A stretch of DNA of 64,000 nt from the NCBI RefSeq assembly GCF_022919715.1, contig NZ_CP095042.1, forward strand, positions 3,782,001 through 3,846,000, given 5' to 3'. Below, one piece after another: positions 30,493 through 39,114 of the stretch; position 1 is the first letter of the stretch; each line of letters starts with the position of its first letter. The stretch comes from Agromyces sp. H17E-10. Its GTDB lineage: Bacteria > Actinomycetota > Actinomycetes > Actinomycetales > Microbacteriaceae. A model generated the notes under the pieces. It had not been told where the DNA came from, did not search any database, and was given only the letters and a program-made list of their open reading frames with translations. The translations under genes and the position numbers were made by a program.

Positions 30493-31127
30493 CGACGACC
30501 CTGCGAGCCGGCTCCGTCGATGCGGAGCCGGCCGCTGCCGGACCCCGCGTCGGCGTGCTCGCCCTGCAGGGCGACTTCCGCGAGCACGCCCAAGTGCTCG
30601 CAGCCCTCGGTGCGCGCGTCTCGCTCGTGCGCCGCCCCGAGGAGCTCGCCGAGGTCGACGGCCTCGTCATCCCCGGGGGCGAGTCGAGCGTCATCGACAA
30701 GCTCTCGCGCATGTTCGGCGTCGCCGAGCCGCTGCGGGCGGCGATCGCCGATGGCCTGCCCGTCTACGGCACGTGCGCCGGCCTGATCATGCTCGCCGAC
30801 ACCGTGCTCGACGCGATCGAGGGGCAGCAGTCGCTCGGCGGGCTCGATGTCGTCGTGCGCCGCAACGCCTTCGGCTCGCAGAACCAGTCGTTCGAGACCG
30901 ACCTCGTGATTCCCGAACTCGGCGACCCGCCCGTGCACGCGGTGTTCATCCGCGGCCCGGTGGTCGAGTCGGTGGGGCCCGCGGCCACGGCACTCGCGAC
31001 CCTCGACGACGGCCGCGTCGTCGCGGTGGAGCAGGGCAACCTCCTCGGCACGAGCTTCCACCCCGAGATCAACGGGGAGCACCGGTTCCACGAGTACTTC
31101 CTGTCGAAGGTGGGCGCGCGGGTCTGA
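30489..31127 (+). CDS. pdxT: Pyridoxal 5'-phosphate synthase glutaminase subunit PdxT
   Basis: 212 aa, GTG inside the end of pdxS (GTGA). Class I-like glutaminase: [12 protein letters not shown], oxyanion region [10 protein letters not shown], nucleophile Cys in [10 protein letters not shown], and His-Glu in [14 protein letters not shown]. It releases ammonia from glutamine and channels it to PdxS. The 15 extra N-terminal residues before RVGVLALQG are longer than usual, so an internal start is possible. Confidence 0.95.
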   Translation: MTTTLRAGSVDAEPAAAGPRVGVLALQGDFREHAQVLAALGARVSLVRRPEELAEVDGLVIPGGESSVIDKLSRMFGVAEPLRAAIADGLPVYGTCAGLIMLADTVLDAIEGQQSLGGLDVVVRRNAFGSQNQSFETDLVIPELGDPPVHAVFIRGPVVESVGPAATALATLDDGRVVAVEQGNLLGTSFHPEINGEHRFHEYFLSKVGARV

Positions 31128-31239
31128 GTCCGACGCGCCGGAGCGGGTGCGCAGCTGCCGTCCGGGCGCGGGGCCCGGACCCTCGAACGGGGGCGGGCGT
31201 CTCAGTGCCGGCACCGATTCCGGCGCGGTCGCCGATCGA

Positions 31240-31245
31240 TAGCGT
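31240..31245 (+). promoter_or_regulatory. -10 box (TAGCGT) of the hemerythrin gene, leaderless
   Basis: TAGCGT ends 7 nt before the ATG, placing the transcript start on the start codon; no ribosome site is seen. Confidence 0.5.
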
Positions 31246-31252
31246 CGCCCGC

Positions 31253-31966
31253 ATGACCAAACGACTGCCGAGCACCGGCGCCGAGAACCGTGTCGTCGAC
31301 GAGACCGGCTGCGACACGAGCGACATCTTCATCATCCACCGCATCTTCCGCTGGGGGTACCGCGAACTGCCCAGACTCGTCCGCGAGGTCGCGCCCGGCG
31401 ACGTCGTCCGCGCGCGAACGGTCGCACAGGCCATCGACCAGCTCGACCGCGGCCTGCACGTGCACCACCACGGCGAGGACGAACTGCTCTGGGACCGCCT
31501 CGAGCGTCGGGAGCCCGGCTGCTCGATGCACGTCGACGTGATGAAGGCACAGCACGCCCGCGTCGCGGAGCTCCTGGAGCTCGTCGACCCGCTCGCCGCG
31601 TCGTGGAGCTCCACCGCCGACCCGACGACGGGGGAGCGGCTCGCCGCCGCGCTCGACGACGTCGGCACGACCCTCGGCGTGCACCTCGGTCGCGAGGAGA
31701 CGGACATCGTGCCGGTCGCCGCCCGGGTGCTCAGCCAGTCCGAGTGGGAGGAGCTCGGCGAGCACGGGCGAGCGGCGCTCCCGAAGGAGGAGATGCCGGT
31801 CCAGCTCGGCCTCATGATCGACGCCGTGCCGGCCGGCGAGCGCGACCAGTGGCTGAAGTCGAACCTGCCCGCACCGATCCGTCTCCTCTGGGTGCTGTTG
31901 ATGCGGCGCAAGTACACGGCGTGGCAGCAGGGGCTCTTCCCCGAGGGCATGCCGGCCATGGTGTGA
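31253..31966 (+). CDS. Hemerythrin-domain protein
   Basis: 237 aa. A four-helix hemerythrin-like domain: HRIFRWGYRELPRLV (first His), LHVHHHGEDELLWDRL (HHxxED/E), DVMKAQHARVAELLELV (His), and VHLGREETDIVPVAA (H...E). This set of His and acidic residues can bind a di-iron centre. The C-terminal 70 residues (LLWVLLMRRKYTAWQQGLFP) are a typical tail in actinobacterial members. Role in oxygen, NO or iron sensing is by family only. Lies alone between pdxT and a DUF1697 gene. Confidence 0.82.
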   Translation: MTKRLPSTGAENRVVDETGCDTSDIFIIHRIFRWGYRELPRLVREVAPGDVVRARTVAQAIDQLDRGLHVHHHGEDELLWDRLERREPGCSMHVDVMKAQHARVAELLELVDPLAASWSSTADPTTGERLAAALDDVGTTLGVHLGREETDIVPVAARVLSQSEWEELGEHGRAALPKEEMPVQLGLMIDAVPAGERDQWLKSNLPAPIRLLWVLLMRRKYTAWQQGLFPEGMPAMV

Positions 31967-32002
31967 CGGCGTCGCGCGGCGTCGCGCGTCGGCGGCCCGC
32001 GC

Positions 32003-32008
32003 TACGCT
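32003..32008 (+). promoter_or_regulatory. -10 box (TACGCT) of the DUF1697 gene, leaderless
   Basis: TACGCT ends 7 nt before the GTG start; no ribosome site intervenes. Confidence 0.5.
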
Positions 32009-32015
32009 CGCCCAC

Positions 32016-32552
32016 GTGACCGAATGGATCGCCCTGCTGCGCGGGGTCAACGTCGGCGGTGTCACCGTGCGCTCCGCCGAACTCGCCGAGCTCTTCCGCG
32101 GGCTCGGGTTCGAGGGCGTGCGCACGGTGCTCGCAAGCGGCAATGTCGCGTTTTCAACGGCGCCGGCGGGCGAGACGGATGCCTCGGGGCTGAAGTCACG
32201 CATCGAACAGGCCCTCTCCGACCGCTTCGGCTACGAGGCGTGGATCGTGCTCGTTTCGCGCGACGAGCTCGTACGCGTCATCGCGGGCTTCCCGTTCGAT
32301 GCCGAACGCGAGGGGTGGCATCCCTACGTCGTGTTCTCGTCGTCGCAGACGGCGCTCGACGACCTCGTCGCAGGCGCCGGCGCGCTCGACGCGGCCGACG
32401 ACGTGGTGACGCCCGGCGACGGCGTGCTCTACTGGCACAATCGCCGTGCCCGGGGCGTCGACAGCACGTTCTCGAAGCTCACGGCGAAGGCGCGGTTCAA
32501 GCCGAGCATCACGACGCGCAACCTCCGCACGCTGCAGAAGCTCGTCGTCTGA
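32016..32552 (+). CDS. DUF1697 protein
   Basis: 178 aa, GTG. Begins WIALLRGVNVGG and includes RTVLASGNVAFST, the two strongest signatures of DUF1697, and ends FKPSITTRNLRTLQKL, also typical. A two-subdomain alpha-beta fold of unknown function, widespread in soil bacteria and often horizontally mobile. Own leaderless promoter, so not part of an operon with its neighbours. Confidence 0.88.
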   Translation: MTEWIALLRGVNVGGVTVRSAELAELFRGLGFEGVRTVLASGNVAFSTAPAGETDASGLKSRIEQALSDRFGYEAWIVLVSRDELVRVIAGFPFDAEREGWHPYVVFSSSQTALDDLVAGAGALDAADDVVTPGDGVLYWHNRRARGVDSTFSKLTAKARFKPSITTRNLRTLQKLVV

Positions 32553-32610
32553 TCGAGCCGCGCGGCGAGGCATCCCCGTCGTGTTCACGGGCGCGCGCCG
32601 CGCGCTCGAC

Positions 32611-32643
32611 TAGAATGTAGCCTCGGCGGGCGCCCCCGCCGAG
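32611..32643 (+). promoter_or_regulatory. yebC promoter -10 and hairpin at the 5' end of its mRNA
   Basis: TAGAAT at 32611-32616 predicts a start near 32623. The RNA would begin with a perfect 9-bp stem, 32622-32630 with 32635-32643, loop CGCC, 19 nt before the yebC start. Confidence 0.5.
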
Positions 32644-32662
32644 AAGTCGATACAGGAGCAGC

Positions 32663-33418
32663 ATGTCCGGGCATTCCAAGTGGGCGACGACCAAGCACAA
32701 GAAGGCCGTCATCGACGCGCGCCGCGCGAAGTCGTTCGCGAAGCTCATCAAGAACATCGAGGTCGCAGCCAAGATGGGCGGCGCCGACATGAACGGCAAC
32801 CCGACCCTGTACGACGCCGTGCAGAAGGCCAAGAAGACCTCGGTGCCGAACGACAACATCGATCGCGCCATCAAGCGCGGCGCCGGCATCGGCGGCGAGG
32901 CTGTCGAGTACCTCAGCATCACGTACGAGGCCTACGGCCCGTCGGGCGTCGCCCTCATGGTCGAGGTGCTGACCGACAACAAGAACCGCGCCGCCGCCGA
33001 GGTGCGCACGGGGCTGAGCCGCAACGGCGGCACGCTCGCCGACCCGGGGTCGGTCGCGTACAACTTCACCCGCAAGGGCGTCATCGTCGTCTCGGGCGAG
33101 GGCACCACCGAGGACGACGTCATGATGGCGGCGCTCGAGGCCGGCGCCGAAGAGATCGAGCCGCACGCCCAGGGCTTCGAGGTCATCACCGACCCGTCCG
33201 ACATGGTCGAGGTGCGCAAGGCGCTGCAGGAGGCCGGGCTCGACTACGAGTCGGCCGACATCGAGTTCGTGCCGAACCTCAAGGTCGAGATCGACGCCGA
33301 CACCGCGCGCAAGGTCTTCCGGCTCATCGACGCCCTCGAGGACAGCGACGACGTGCAGAACGTGTACAGCAACTTCGACCTGACCCCCGAGGTGCAGGCC
33401 GAGCTCGAGGCGGAGTAG
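32663..33418 (+). CDS. yebC: YebC/PmpR-family (TACO1) protein
   Basis: 251 aa, ATG with AGGAG upstream. Starts [16 protein letters not shown], the invariant family N-terminus, and contains [28 protein letters not shown]. Long described as a transcription regulator; more recent work ties YebC proteins to ribosomes and relief of stalling at proline stretches. Immediately upstream of ruvCAB (10-nt gap), a linkage found in most Actinobacteria. Confidence 0.96.
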   Translation: MSGHSKWATTKHKKAVIDARRAKSFAKLIKNIEVAAKMGGADMNGNPTLYDAVQKAKKTSVPNDNIDRAIKRGAGIGGEAVEYLSITYEAYGPSGVALMVEVLTDNKNRAAAEVRTGLSRNGGTLADPGSVAYNFTRKGVIVVSGEGTTEDDVMMAALEAGAEEIEPHAQGFEVITDPSDMVEVRKALQEAGLDYESADIEFVPNLKVEIDADTARKVFRLIDALEDSDDVQNVYSNFDLTPEVQAELEAE

Positions 33419-33428
33419 GCCCATCGTC

Positions 33429-34058
33429 ATGCGGGTGCTCGGCATCGATCCCGGGCTCACCCGCTGCGGCGTCGGCGTCGTCGACGTGCGGGGCGACCGC
33501 AAGGCCACGCTCGTCGACGTCGTCGTGCTGCGATCGCCGACCGACGCGCCGATCGAACGACGGCTCGCGCGCATCGCCGACGGGCTCGAGGCTATCTTCG
33601 AGGAGCACCGCCCGCAGGCGGTCGCCCTCGAGCGCGTCTTCGCGCGCTCGGACGTCTCGACGATCATGGGGACGGCGCAGATCTCGGGCGTCGCGATGCT
33701 CATCGCCGCACGCCGCGAGCTACCGGTCGCGCTGCACACGCCGTCAGAGGTGAAGGCTGCGATCACGGGCTACGGGCGGGCCGACAAGAAGCAGGTCGGC
33801 GCGATGGTCGCGCGCATCCTCGGGCTCGAGGCGGTGCCGAAGCCCGCCGACGCGGCCGACGCGCTCGCGCTAGCGATCTGCCACGCCTGGCGCACGGGCG
33901 GCGTCGCCGGCGAGGCGATCCGTGACGCGGCGCGCGGTGGCGCACGCGGCGGTGCGACCGCCGGGGATGCCGCGGCGCTGACCCCCGCGCAGCGGGCGTG
34001 GCTCGCCGCCGAGCGTTCCGCAGCCGTGTCGGGGGCGGCCCGTAGGGTGAAGGAGTGA
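33429..34058 (+). CDS. ruvC: Holliday junction endonuclease RuvC
   Basis: 209 aa, ATG. Catalytic carboxylates: D7 in [11 protein letters not shown], Glu in VALERVF, and the C-terminal Asp pair in [13 protein letters not shown]. Resolves four-way junctions made by RuvAB. A 35-residue Ala-rich tail extends beyond the usual E. coli length. Overlaps ruvA by 4 nt. Confidence 0.97.
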   Translation: MRVLGIDPGLTRCGVGVVDVRGDRKATLVDVVVLRSPTDAPIERRLARIADGLEAIFEEHRPQAVALERVFARSDVSTIMGTAQISGVAMLIAARRELPVALHTPSEVKAAITGYGRADKKQVGAMVARILGLEAVPKPADAADALALAICHAWRTGGVAGEAIRDAARGGARGGATAGDAAALTPAQRAWLAAERSAAVSGAARRVKE

Positions 34059-34675
34059 TCTCCTCTCTTCGCGGGCGCGTGCTCGCCGCCGCCGGCAGCT
34101 CGGTCGTCATCGACGTCGGCGGCGTCGGCTTCCAGGTCAACACCACCCCCGCGCTCGTGCTCGCGAGCCGCGAGGGTCATGAGCTCTCGGTGCACACCTC
34201 GCTGATCGTCCGCGAGGACTCGCTGACCCTGTTCGGCTTCGGCACCCGCGACGAGCTCGACGTGTTCGAGCTGCTCATCGGCGTGACCGGCGTCGGCCCG
34301 AAGTCGGCGCTCGGCGTGCTGTCGTCGCTCTCACCCGACCAGGTCGCCGAGGCCGTGCACCGTGAAGACGACGCGGTCTTCCGCAAGGTCAGCGGCATCG
34401 GGCCGAAGACGGCGAAGCTCATCACCGTCTCGCTCGCGGGCAAGCTCGCGGCGCCTGCTGCGCGCTCGGCCGCGGCGCCGGTCGCGTCCGGCGGCGTCGC
34501 CGACAGCGTGCTCGCGGCGCTCACGGGTCTCGGCTGGTCCGAGCGCGTGGCCGCCGATGCGCTCGACGAGACGATGGCCGGGGCGACCGAGGTCGAGCAG
34601 GCGTCGGTGCCCACGCTGCTGCGTCTGACGCTCGCCCGGCTCGGTCCCGCCCAGCAGGCCGGGAGGAGCCGATGA
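34055..34675 (+). CDS. ruvA: Holliday junction branch-migration protein RuvA
   Basis: 206 aa, GTG with AAGGAG-like sequence just upstream. N-terminal OB fold ([17 protein letters not shown]), two helix-hairpin-helix motifs ([26 protein letters not shown]), a flexible Ala-rich linker and the RuvB-contacting domain III ([20 protein letters not shown]). Tetramer that holds the junction. Overlaps both neighbours by 4 nt. Confidence 0.97.
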   Translation: MISSLRGRVLAAAGSSVVIDVGGVGFQVNTTPALVLASREGHELSVHTSLIVREDSLTLFGFGTRDELDVFELLIGVTGVGPKSALGVLSSLSPDQVAEAVHREDDAVFRKVSGIGPKTAKLITVSLAGKLAAPAARSAAAPVASGGVADSVLAALTGLGWSERVAADALDETMAGATEVEQASVPTLLRLTLARLGPAQQAGRSR

Positions 34676-35715
34676 GCCGACCTGCCGACGACCTGACCGA
34701 TCCCGAACTCGCCTCCGAGGCGGAGCTCGCGTTCGAGGGGGCCCTCCGACCGCGGAGTCTTCAGGAGTTCGTGGGGCAGACGCGCGTGCGCGGGCAATTG
34801 CAGCTCCTGCTCACGGCGGCGACGCTGCAGCAGCGCACCCCCGACCACATCCTGCTCGCCGGTCCGCCCGGACTCGGCAAGACGACGCTCGCGATGATCG
34901 TCGCGCACGAGGGGGGCCGGCCGCTGCGCATGTCGAGCGGCCCGGCCATCCAGCACGCGGGCGACCTCGCCGCGATCCTGAGCTCGCTCGTGCCCGGCGA
35001 GGTGCTGTTCATCGACGAGATCCATCGCATGGCCCGCTCGGCCGAAGAGATGCTCTACCTCGCGATGGAGGACTTCCGCATCGACATCATGGTCGGCAAG
35101 GGTGCCGGCGCGACCTCGGTGCCGCTCGACCTCGCGCCGTTCACCCTCGTGGGTGCGACCACGCGGGCCGGCCTGCTGCCGAACCCGCTGCGCGACCGAT
35201 TCGGATTCACCGCGCACCTCGAGTTCTACGACGAGGCGGAGCTCGAGCAGGTGCTCGGCCGTGCGGCGACGATGCTCGGGCTCGACATCGACCGAGAGGC
35301 GCTGGCCGAGATCGCGGGTCGGTGCCGAGGCACCCCGCGCATCGCCAACCGCCTGCTGCGACGCGTGCGCGACTACGCGCTCGTCCACACCGGCCGAGCC
35401 GACGTCGAGGCCGTGCGGGCGGCGCTCGAGCTCTACGACGTCGACGCCCTCGGGCTCGACCGGCTCGACCGCGCGGTGATGGAGACGATCCTCACCCGCT
35501 TCGGCGGGGGACCGGTGGGCCTCAACACCCTCGCAGTCTCGGTCGGTGAGGAGTCGGAGACCATCGAGGCCGTCGTCGAGCCGTTCCTCGTCCGCATCGG
35601 GCTCATCACGCGCACCCCCCGCGGACGCGTCGCAACCCCTGCCGCATGGCGGCACTTCGGGCTGACCGCGGGCGCCGACGGCACGGCAGCGGTCCTTCCG
35701 ATCGATGACCTATAA
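34672..35715 (+). CDS. ruvB: Holliday junction ATPase RuvB
   Basis: 347 aa, ATG. Walker [13 protein letters not shown] near residue 63, Walker [11 protein letters not shown], arginine-rich [18 protein letters not shown], and the winged-helix C-terminus ending [16 protein letters not shown]+ motor for branch migration. Its stop codon lies inside a TATAAT promoter box for the next operon. Confidence 0.98.
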   Translation: MSRPADDLTDPELASEAELAFEGALRPRSLQEFVGQTRVRGQLQLLLTAATLQQRTPDHILLAGPPGLGKTTLAMIVAHEGGRPLRMSSGPAIQHAGDLAAILSSLVPGEVLFIDEIHRMARSAEEMLYLAMEDFRIDIMVGKGAGATSVPLDLAPFTLVGATTRAGLLPNPLRDRFGFTAHLEFYDEAELEQVLGRAATMLGLDIDREALAEIAGRCRGTPRIANRLLRRVRDYALVHTGRADVEAVRAALELYDVDALGLDRLDRAVMETILTRFGGGPVGLNTLAVSVGEESETIEAVVEPFLVRIGLITRTPRGRVATPAAWRHFGLTAGADGTAAVLPIDDL

Positions 35716-35716
35716 T
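35711..35716 (+). promoter_or_regulatory. Consensus -10 TATAAT for yajC-secDF
   Basis: A perfect TATAAT overlaps the ruvB stop (35713-35715) and lies 71 bp before the yajC ATG. No good -35 is visible. It is the only full-consensus -10 found in the window. Confidence 0.6.
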
Positions 35717-35787
35717 CCTTTGAGGCGTCACCCTCAACGCCCCTCGACTTCGTGCGCGACGCGCACCCCGGAAGGTATCTCACCCTC

Positions 35788-36201
35788 ATGACGTTCGATC
35801 CGATCACCATCATCATGCTCGCCGTCCTGGCGGTGCTGATCTTCTTCATGTTCCGCAACTCGCGCAAGCGGCAGGCCGATGCGAAGGAGATGCAGCAGAA
35901 GGTCCAGCCCGGTGCGCAGGTGATGACGAACTTCGGTGTGTTCGGCACGATCCTCTCGATCGACGAAGACGAGAACCAGGTGCTGCTCGAGACCTCGCCC
36001 GGCACGATCCTGACGGTGCACCGCCAGACGATCGCTCGCGTGGTCGAGCCGAAGGACGCGGTCGACGTCGACGAGACGCCCGCGCTCGACGGCGAGCCCG
36101 AGTTCGGCGAGCGGGTCTCCGACGCCGCGACCGACGAGACGACCAGCGACGCGTCGGGCACCGACCAGTCGAACAACGACGAGAAGCCCGACGCGAAGTA
36201 G
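35788..36201 (+). CDS. yajC: Preprotein translocase accessory subunit YajC
   Basis: 137 aa, ATG (MTFDPITIIML). One transmembrane helix at about residues 5-24, then the YajC soluble core MFRNSRKRQ...VQPGAQVMTNFGVFGTI and an acidic disordered tail of about 50 residues rich in Asp, Thr and Ser. Partner of SecD and SecF at the Sec channel. The gap to secD holds a 9-bp hairpin. Confidence 0.93.
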   Translation: MTFDPITIIMLAVLAVLIFFMFRNSRKRQADAKEMQQKVQPGAQVMTNFGVFGTILSIDEDENQVLLETSPGTILTVHRQTIARVVEPKDAVDVDETPALDGEPEFGERVSDAATDETTSDASGTDQSNNDEKPDAK

Positions 36202-36232
36202 TCGAGCGACTCGGATTCACCCCTGAGGCTGG

Positions 36233-36254
36233 GCCCGCGCGATGTCGCGCGGGC
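36233..36254 (+). other. Intercistronic hairpin yajC-secD
   Basis: 36233-36241 pairs with 36246-36254 (9 bp, ATGT loop) between yajC and secD. Without a U-tract it more likely adjusts the yajC:secD ratio than ends the transcript. Confidence 0.45.
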
Positions 36255-36276
36255 TCCTGCAGAGAAAGCAGAACAC

Positions 36277-38016
36277 GTGGCTGCACCATCCAAGCGGTCA
36301 TCCCGGCCGACGCCCGTCCGCAAGGCATGGCGTTCACTCATCTGGCTGGGTGTCATCATCGCCCTCCTGTTCGGCATCAACGCCGCCGGCGTGATGTGGG
36401 GCGGTGGATCGTGGACGCCGAAGCTCGCGCTCGACCTCGAGGGCGGCACGCAGATCATCCTCGCGCCGAAGCTCGAGACCGGTGACACGGCCTCCCAGGA
36501 GCAGCTCGACCAGGCCGTCTCGATCATCCGCCAGCGCGTGGACGCCTCGGGCGTCTCCGAGGCCGAGATCAACACCGAGGGGCAGAACATCGTCGTTCGC
36601 ATCCCCGGTGAGCTCGACGACCAGACGCGCGCCCGCATCGAGCAGTCCGCGAAGCTCGAGCTGCGCGCCGTGCTGCTCGCCGATGCGGCGACGAACCAGG
36701 CGATCAACCCGACCGAGAGCCCCTCGCCGACCGAGACGCCGTCGGAGGACCTCGAGTCGACGCCGACCGCGGTGCCGACCGACGGCAGCGACCCCGCGTG
36801 GATCACGCCGGCCCTGCAGGCCGAGTTCGACTCGTTCGACTGCTCGCAGATCGACGAGACCGACGCGAGCGTCGCCCCGGCCGACGAGCCGCTCGTCACC
36901 TGTGACGTGAGCCGCACGGCCAAGTACCTGCTCGGCCCGGTCGAGGCCAGCGGCGAGAACATCGTCGACGCCACCAACGGCATGGTCACGACCCAGACGG
37001 GCGCCTCGACGGGCCAGTGGGCCGTCAACATCGTGTTCGACGAGAAGGGCACCGAGGAGTTCGCGAAGGTCAGCACCCGCCTCTTCGCCCTCTCCGGGCA
37101 GACGCCGCGCGACCAGTTCGCGTTCGTGCTCGACGGCCAGGTGCTCACCGCGCCGGCCATGAACGGTGCGATCACCGACGGTCGCCCGCAGATCACGGGC
37201 AGCTTCACGCAGGAGTCGTCGAAGGCGCTCGCCGACCAGCTCAAGTTCGGCGCGCTGCCGATCAGCTTCACCGTGCAGTCCTCCGACACGATCTCGGCGA
37301 CGCTCGGTACCTCGCAGCTGCAGTCGGGCCTGATCGCCGGCCTCATCGGCCTCATCCTCGTCGTGATCTACACGCTCTTCCAGTACCGCGCCCTCGGCAC
37401 GGTCACGATCGCCTCGCTCGTGATCGCGGCGCTCATCACGTACCTGACGATCACGATCCTGTCGTGGCGCGAGGGCTACCGCCTGTCGCTCGCCGGCATC
37501 GCGGGCCTCATCGTCGCGATCGGCTTCACGGCCGACTCGTTCATCGTGTACTTCGAACGCGTGAGAGACGAGTTGCGAGACGGCAGACCCTTGGTCGGCG
37601 CCGTCGAGGCCGGGTGGAAGCGCGCCTTCCGCACCATCCTCGCCTCGAAGGGCGTCAACCTGCTCGCGGCGATCGTGCTCTTCATCCTCGCGGTCGGCAG
37701 CGTCAAGGGCTTCGCCTACACGCTCGGTCTCACGACCATCATCGACGTCGTGATCGTGATCCTGTTCACGCACCCGATGCTGCAGCTGCTCGCGCAGACG
37801 AAGTTCTTCTCGAGCGGCAACCCGTGGTCGGGTCTCGACCCGAACGCGCTCGGCGCCGTGTACCGCGGTCGCGCCGAGTTCCGCAAGCCCACCGCCGTGC
37901 CCGCCAAGAAGGCCGCCTCGAGCGCGAAGGAGGCGCAGCGGCGCCAGACGATCGCCGAGCGCAAGGCGGCTGCGGTCGGAGCCGGCGATACCGAGAACGA
38001 GGGGAAGGAGTCCTGA
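36277..38016 (+). CDS. secD: Protein translocase subunit SecD
   Basis: 579 aa, GTG. One helix near the N-terminus (LIWLGVIIALLFGINAAG), the D1 motif LALDLEGGTQIIL, a large periplasmic-type P1 domain with a Ser/Thr/Pro-rich insert near residues 145-170, then D5 and D6 region GFTADSFIVYFERVRDELR and five C-terminal helices. An RND-type motor using the proton gradient to pull proteins out of SecYEG. Longer than E. coli in the tail, shorter in P1, as usual in Actinobacteria. Stop overlaps the secF ATG by 1 nt. Confidence 0.96.
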   Translation: MAAPSKRSSRPTPVRKAWRSLIWLGVIIALLFGINAAGVMWGGGSWTPKLALDLEGGTQIILAPKLETGDTASQEQLDQAVSIIRQRVDASGVSEAEINTEGQNIVVRIPGELDDQTRARIEQSAKLELRAVLLADAATNQAINPTESPSPTETPSEDLESTPTAVPTDGSDPAWITPALQAEFDSFDCSQIDETDASVAPADEPLVTCDVSRTAKYLLGPVEASGENIVDATNGMVTTQTGASTGQWAVNIVFDEKGTEEFAKVSTRLFALSGQTPRDQFAFVLDGQVLTAPAMNGAITDGRPQITGSFTQESSKALADQLKFGALPISFTVQSSDTISATLGTSQLQSGLIAGLIGLILVVIYTLFQYRALGTVTIASLVIAALITYLTITILSWREGYRLSLAGIAGLIVAIGFTADSFIVYFERVRDELRDGRPLVGAVEAGWKRAFRTILASKGVNLLAAIVLFILAVGSVKGFAYTLGLTTIIDVVIVILFTHPMLQLLAQTKFFSSGNPWSGLDPNALGAVYRGRAEFRKPTAVPAKKAASSAKEAQRRQTIAERKAAAVGAGDTENEGKES

Positions 38017-39038
38017 TGGCGAACCGTCTCACGACCTTCGGCAACGACCTCTACACCGGCAAGCGCTCGTTCAACTTCGTCGGCGGCCGCAAGAAGTGGT
38101 TCTCGATCGCCGGCGTGATCGTGCTGCTCTCGGTGGTGATCCCGCTGCTGACCGGTGTCAACTTCAGCATCGAGTTCCGCGGCGGATCGCAGTTCCAGAT
38201 CTCCGGTGTCGAGAACGCGACCGCACAGCCCGCGATCGACGCCGTCGCGTCGGTCGTCCCCGAAGCGACGACCAAGGTGACCATCGTCGGCGACGTCGGC
38301 GTCCGCGTCCAGACCGATCAGCTCTCGCAGGACGAGTCGCACGACGTCACCTCGGCGCTGGCCGAGGCGTACGACGTGCCCGAGTCCGAAGTGACGTCCT
38401 CGTTCATCGGCCCGAGCTGGGGTGCCGACGTCACCCGTCAGGCCGTCGTCGGCCTGGTCGCGTTCGTGCTGCTCGCGGCGCTCGTCATGGCCCTGTACTT
38501 CCGCACCTGGAAGATGTCGCTCGCCGCGATCCTCGCGCTCATGGCCGACCTCGTCATCACGACCGGTCTCTACGCGGCGGTCGGCTTCGAGATCAGCCCG
38601 GCCGCGATGATCGGTATCCTCACGATCCTCAGCTACTCGCTCTACGACACGGTCGTCGTCTTCGACAAGATCCGCGAGAACACGGCCGAAGACGGGCACG
38701 AGTCGCGGCGCACCTTCGCCGAGTCGGTCAACCTGGCGGTCAACCAGACCCTCGTGCGCTCGATCAACACGAGCGTCGTGGCGGCCCTGCCGGTCGCGTC
38801 GATCCTCTTCATCGGTGCGGGCGTGCTCGGAGCCGACACGCTGCGCGACATCTCGCTCGCGCTGCTCATCGGCATCCTCGTGGGCACCTGGTCGACGGTG
38901 TTCCTCGCGGCTCCGCTCTACTCGCTGCTGCGCGAGGGCGAGCCCGAGATCAAGCGCCACGACCTCAAGGTGCTCAAGGAGCGCGAGCGCGCCGGATCGT
39001 CGTCGACGACCACGGCCGAGGCCCTGCCGAGCGCCTGA
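38016..39038 (+). CDS. secF: Protein translocase subunit SecF
   Basis: 340 aa, ATG with GGGGAAGGAG upstream. First helix around FSIAGVIVLLSVVIPLLTG, then NFSIEFRGGSQFQI (D1), a short P1 domain, and five helices containing SYSLYDTVVVFDKIREN and VNQTLVRSINTS, the SecF signatures. Forms SecDF with the preceding gene. Followed by a hairpin. Confidence 0.96.
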   Translation: MANRLTTFGNDLYTGKRSFNFVGGRKKWFSIAGVIVLLSVVIPLLTGVNFSIEFRGGSQFQISGVENATAQPAIDAVASVVPEATTKVTIVGDVGVRVQTDQLSQDESHDVTSALAEAYDVPESEVTSSFIGPSWGADVTRQAVVGLVAFVLLAALVMALYFRTWKMSLAAILALMADLVITTGLYAAVGFEISPAAMIGILTILSYSLYDTVVVFDKIRENTAEDGHESRRTFAESVNLAVNQTLVRSINTSVVAALPVASILFIGAGVLGADTLRDISLALLIGILVGTWSTVFLAAPLYSLLREGEPEIKRHDLKVLKERERAGSSSTTTAEALPSA

Positions 39039-39046
39039 CGTTCGCC

Positions 39047-39075
39047 CCCGGCGTGCGCTCTCGTGCACGCCGGGG
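39047..39075 (+). terminator. Hairpin after secF
   Basis: CCCCGGCGTGC (39047-39057) pairs with GCACGCCGGGG (39065-39075), 8 nt past the secF stop, loop of 7 nt; no U-tract. Confidence 0.65.
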
Positions 39076-39114
39076 CCTCCGGAGCGGTGATAATTGAGTT
39101 CTGGAGGTGCGCGG

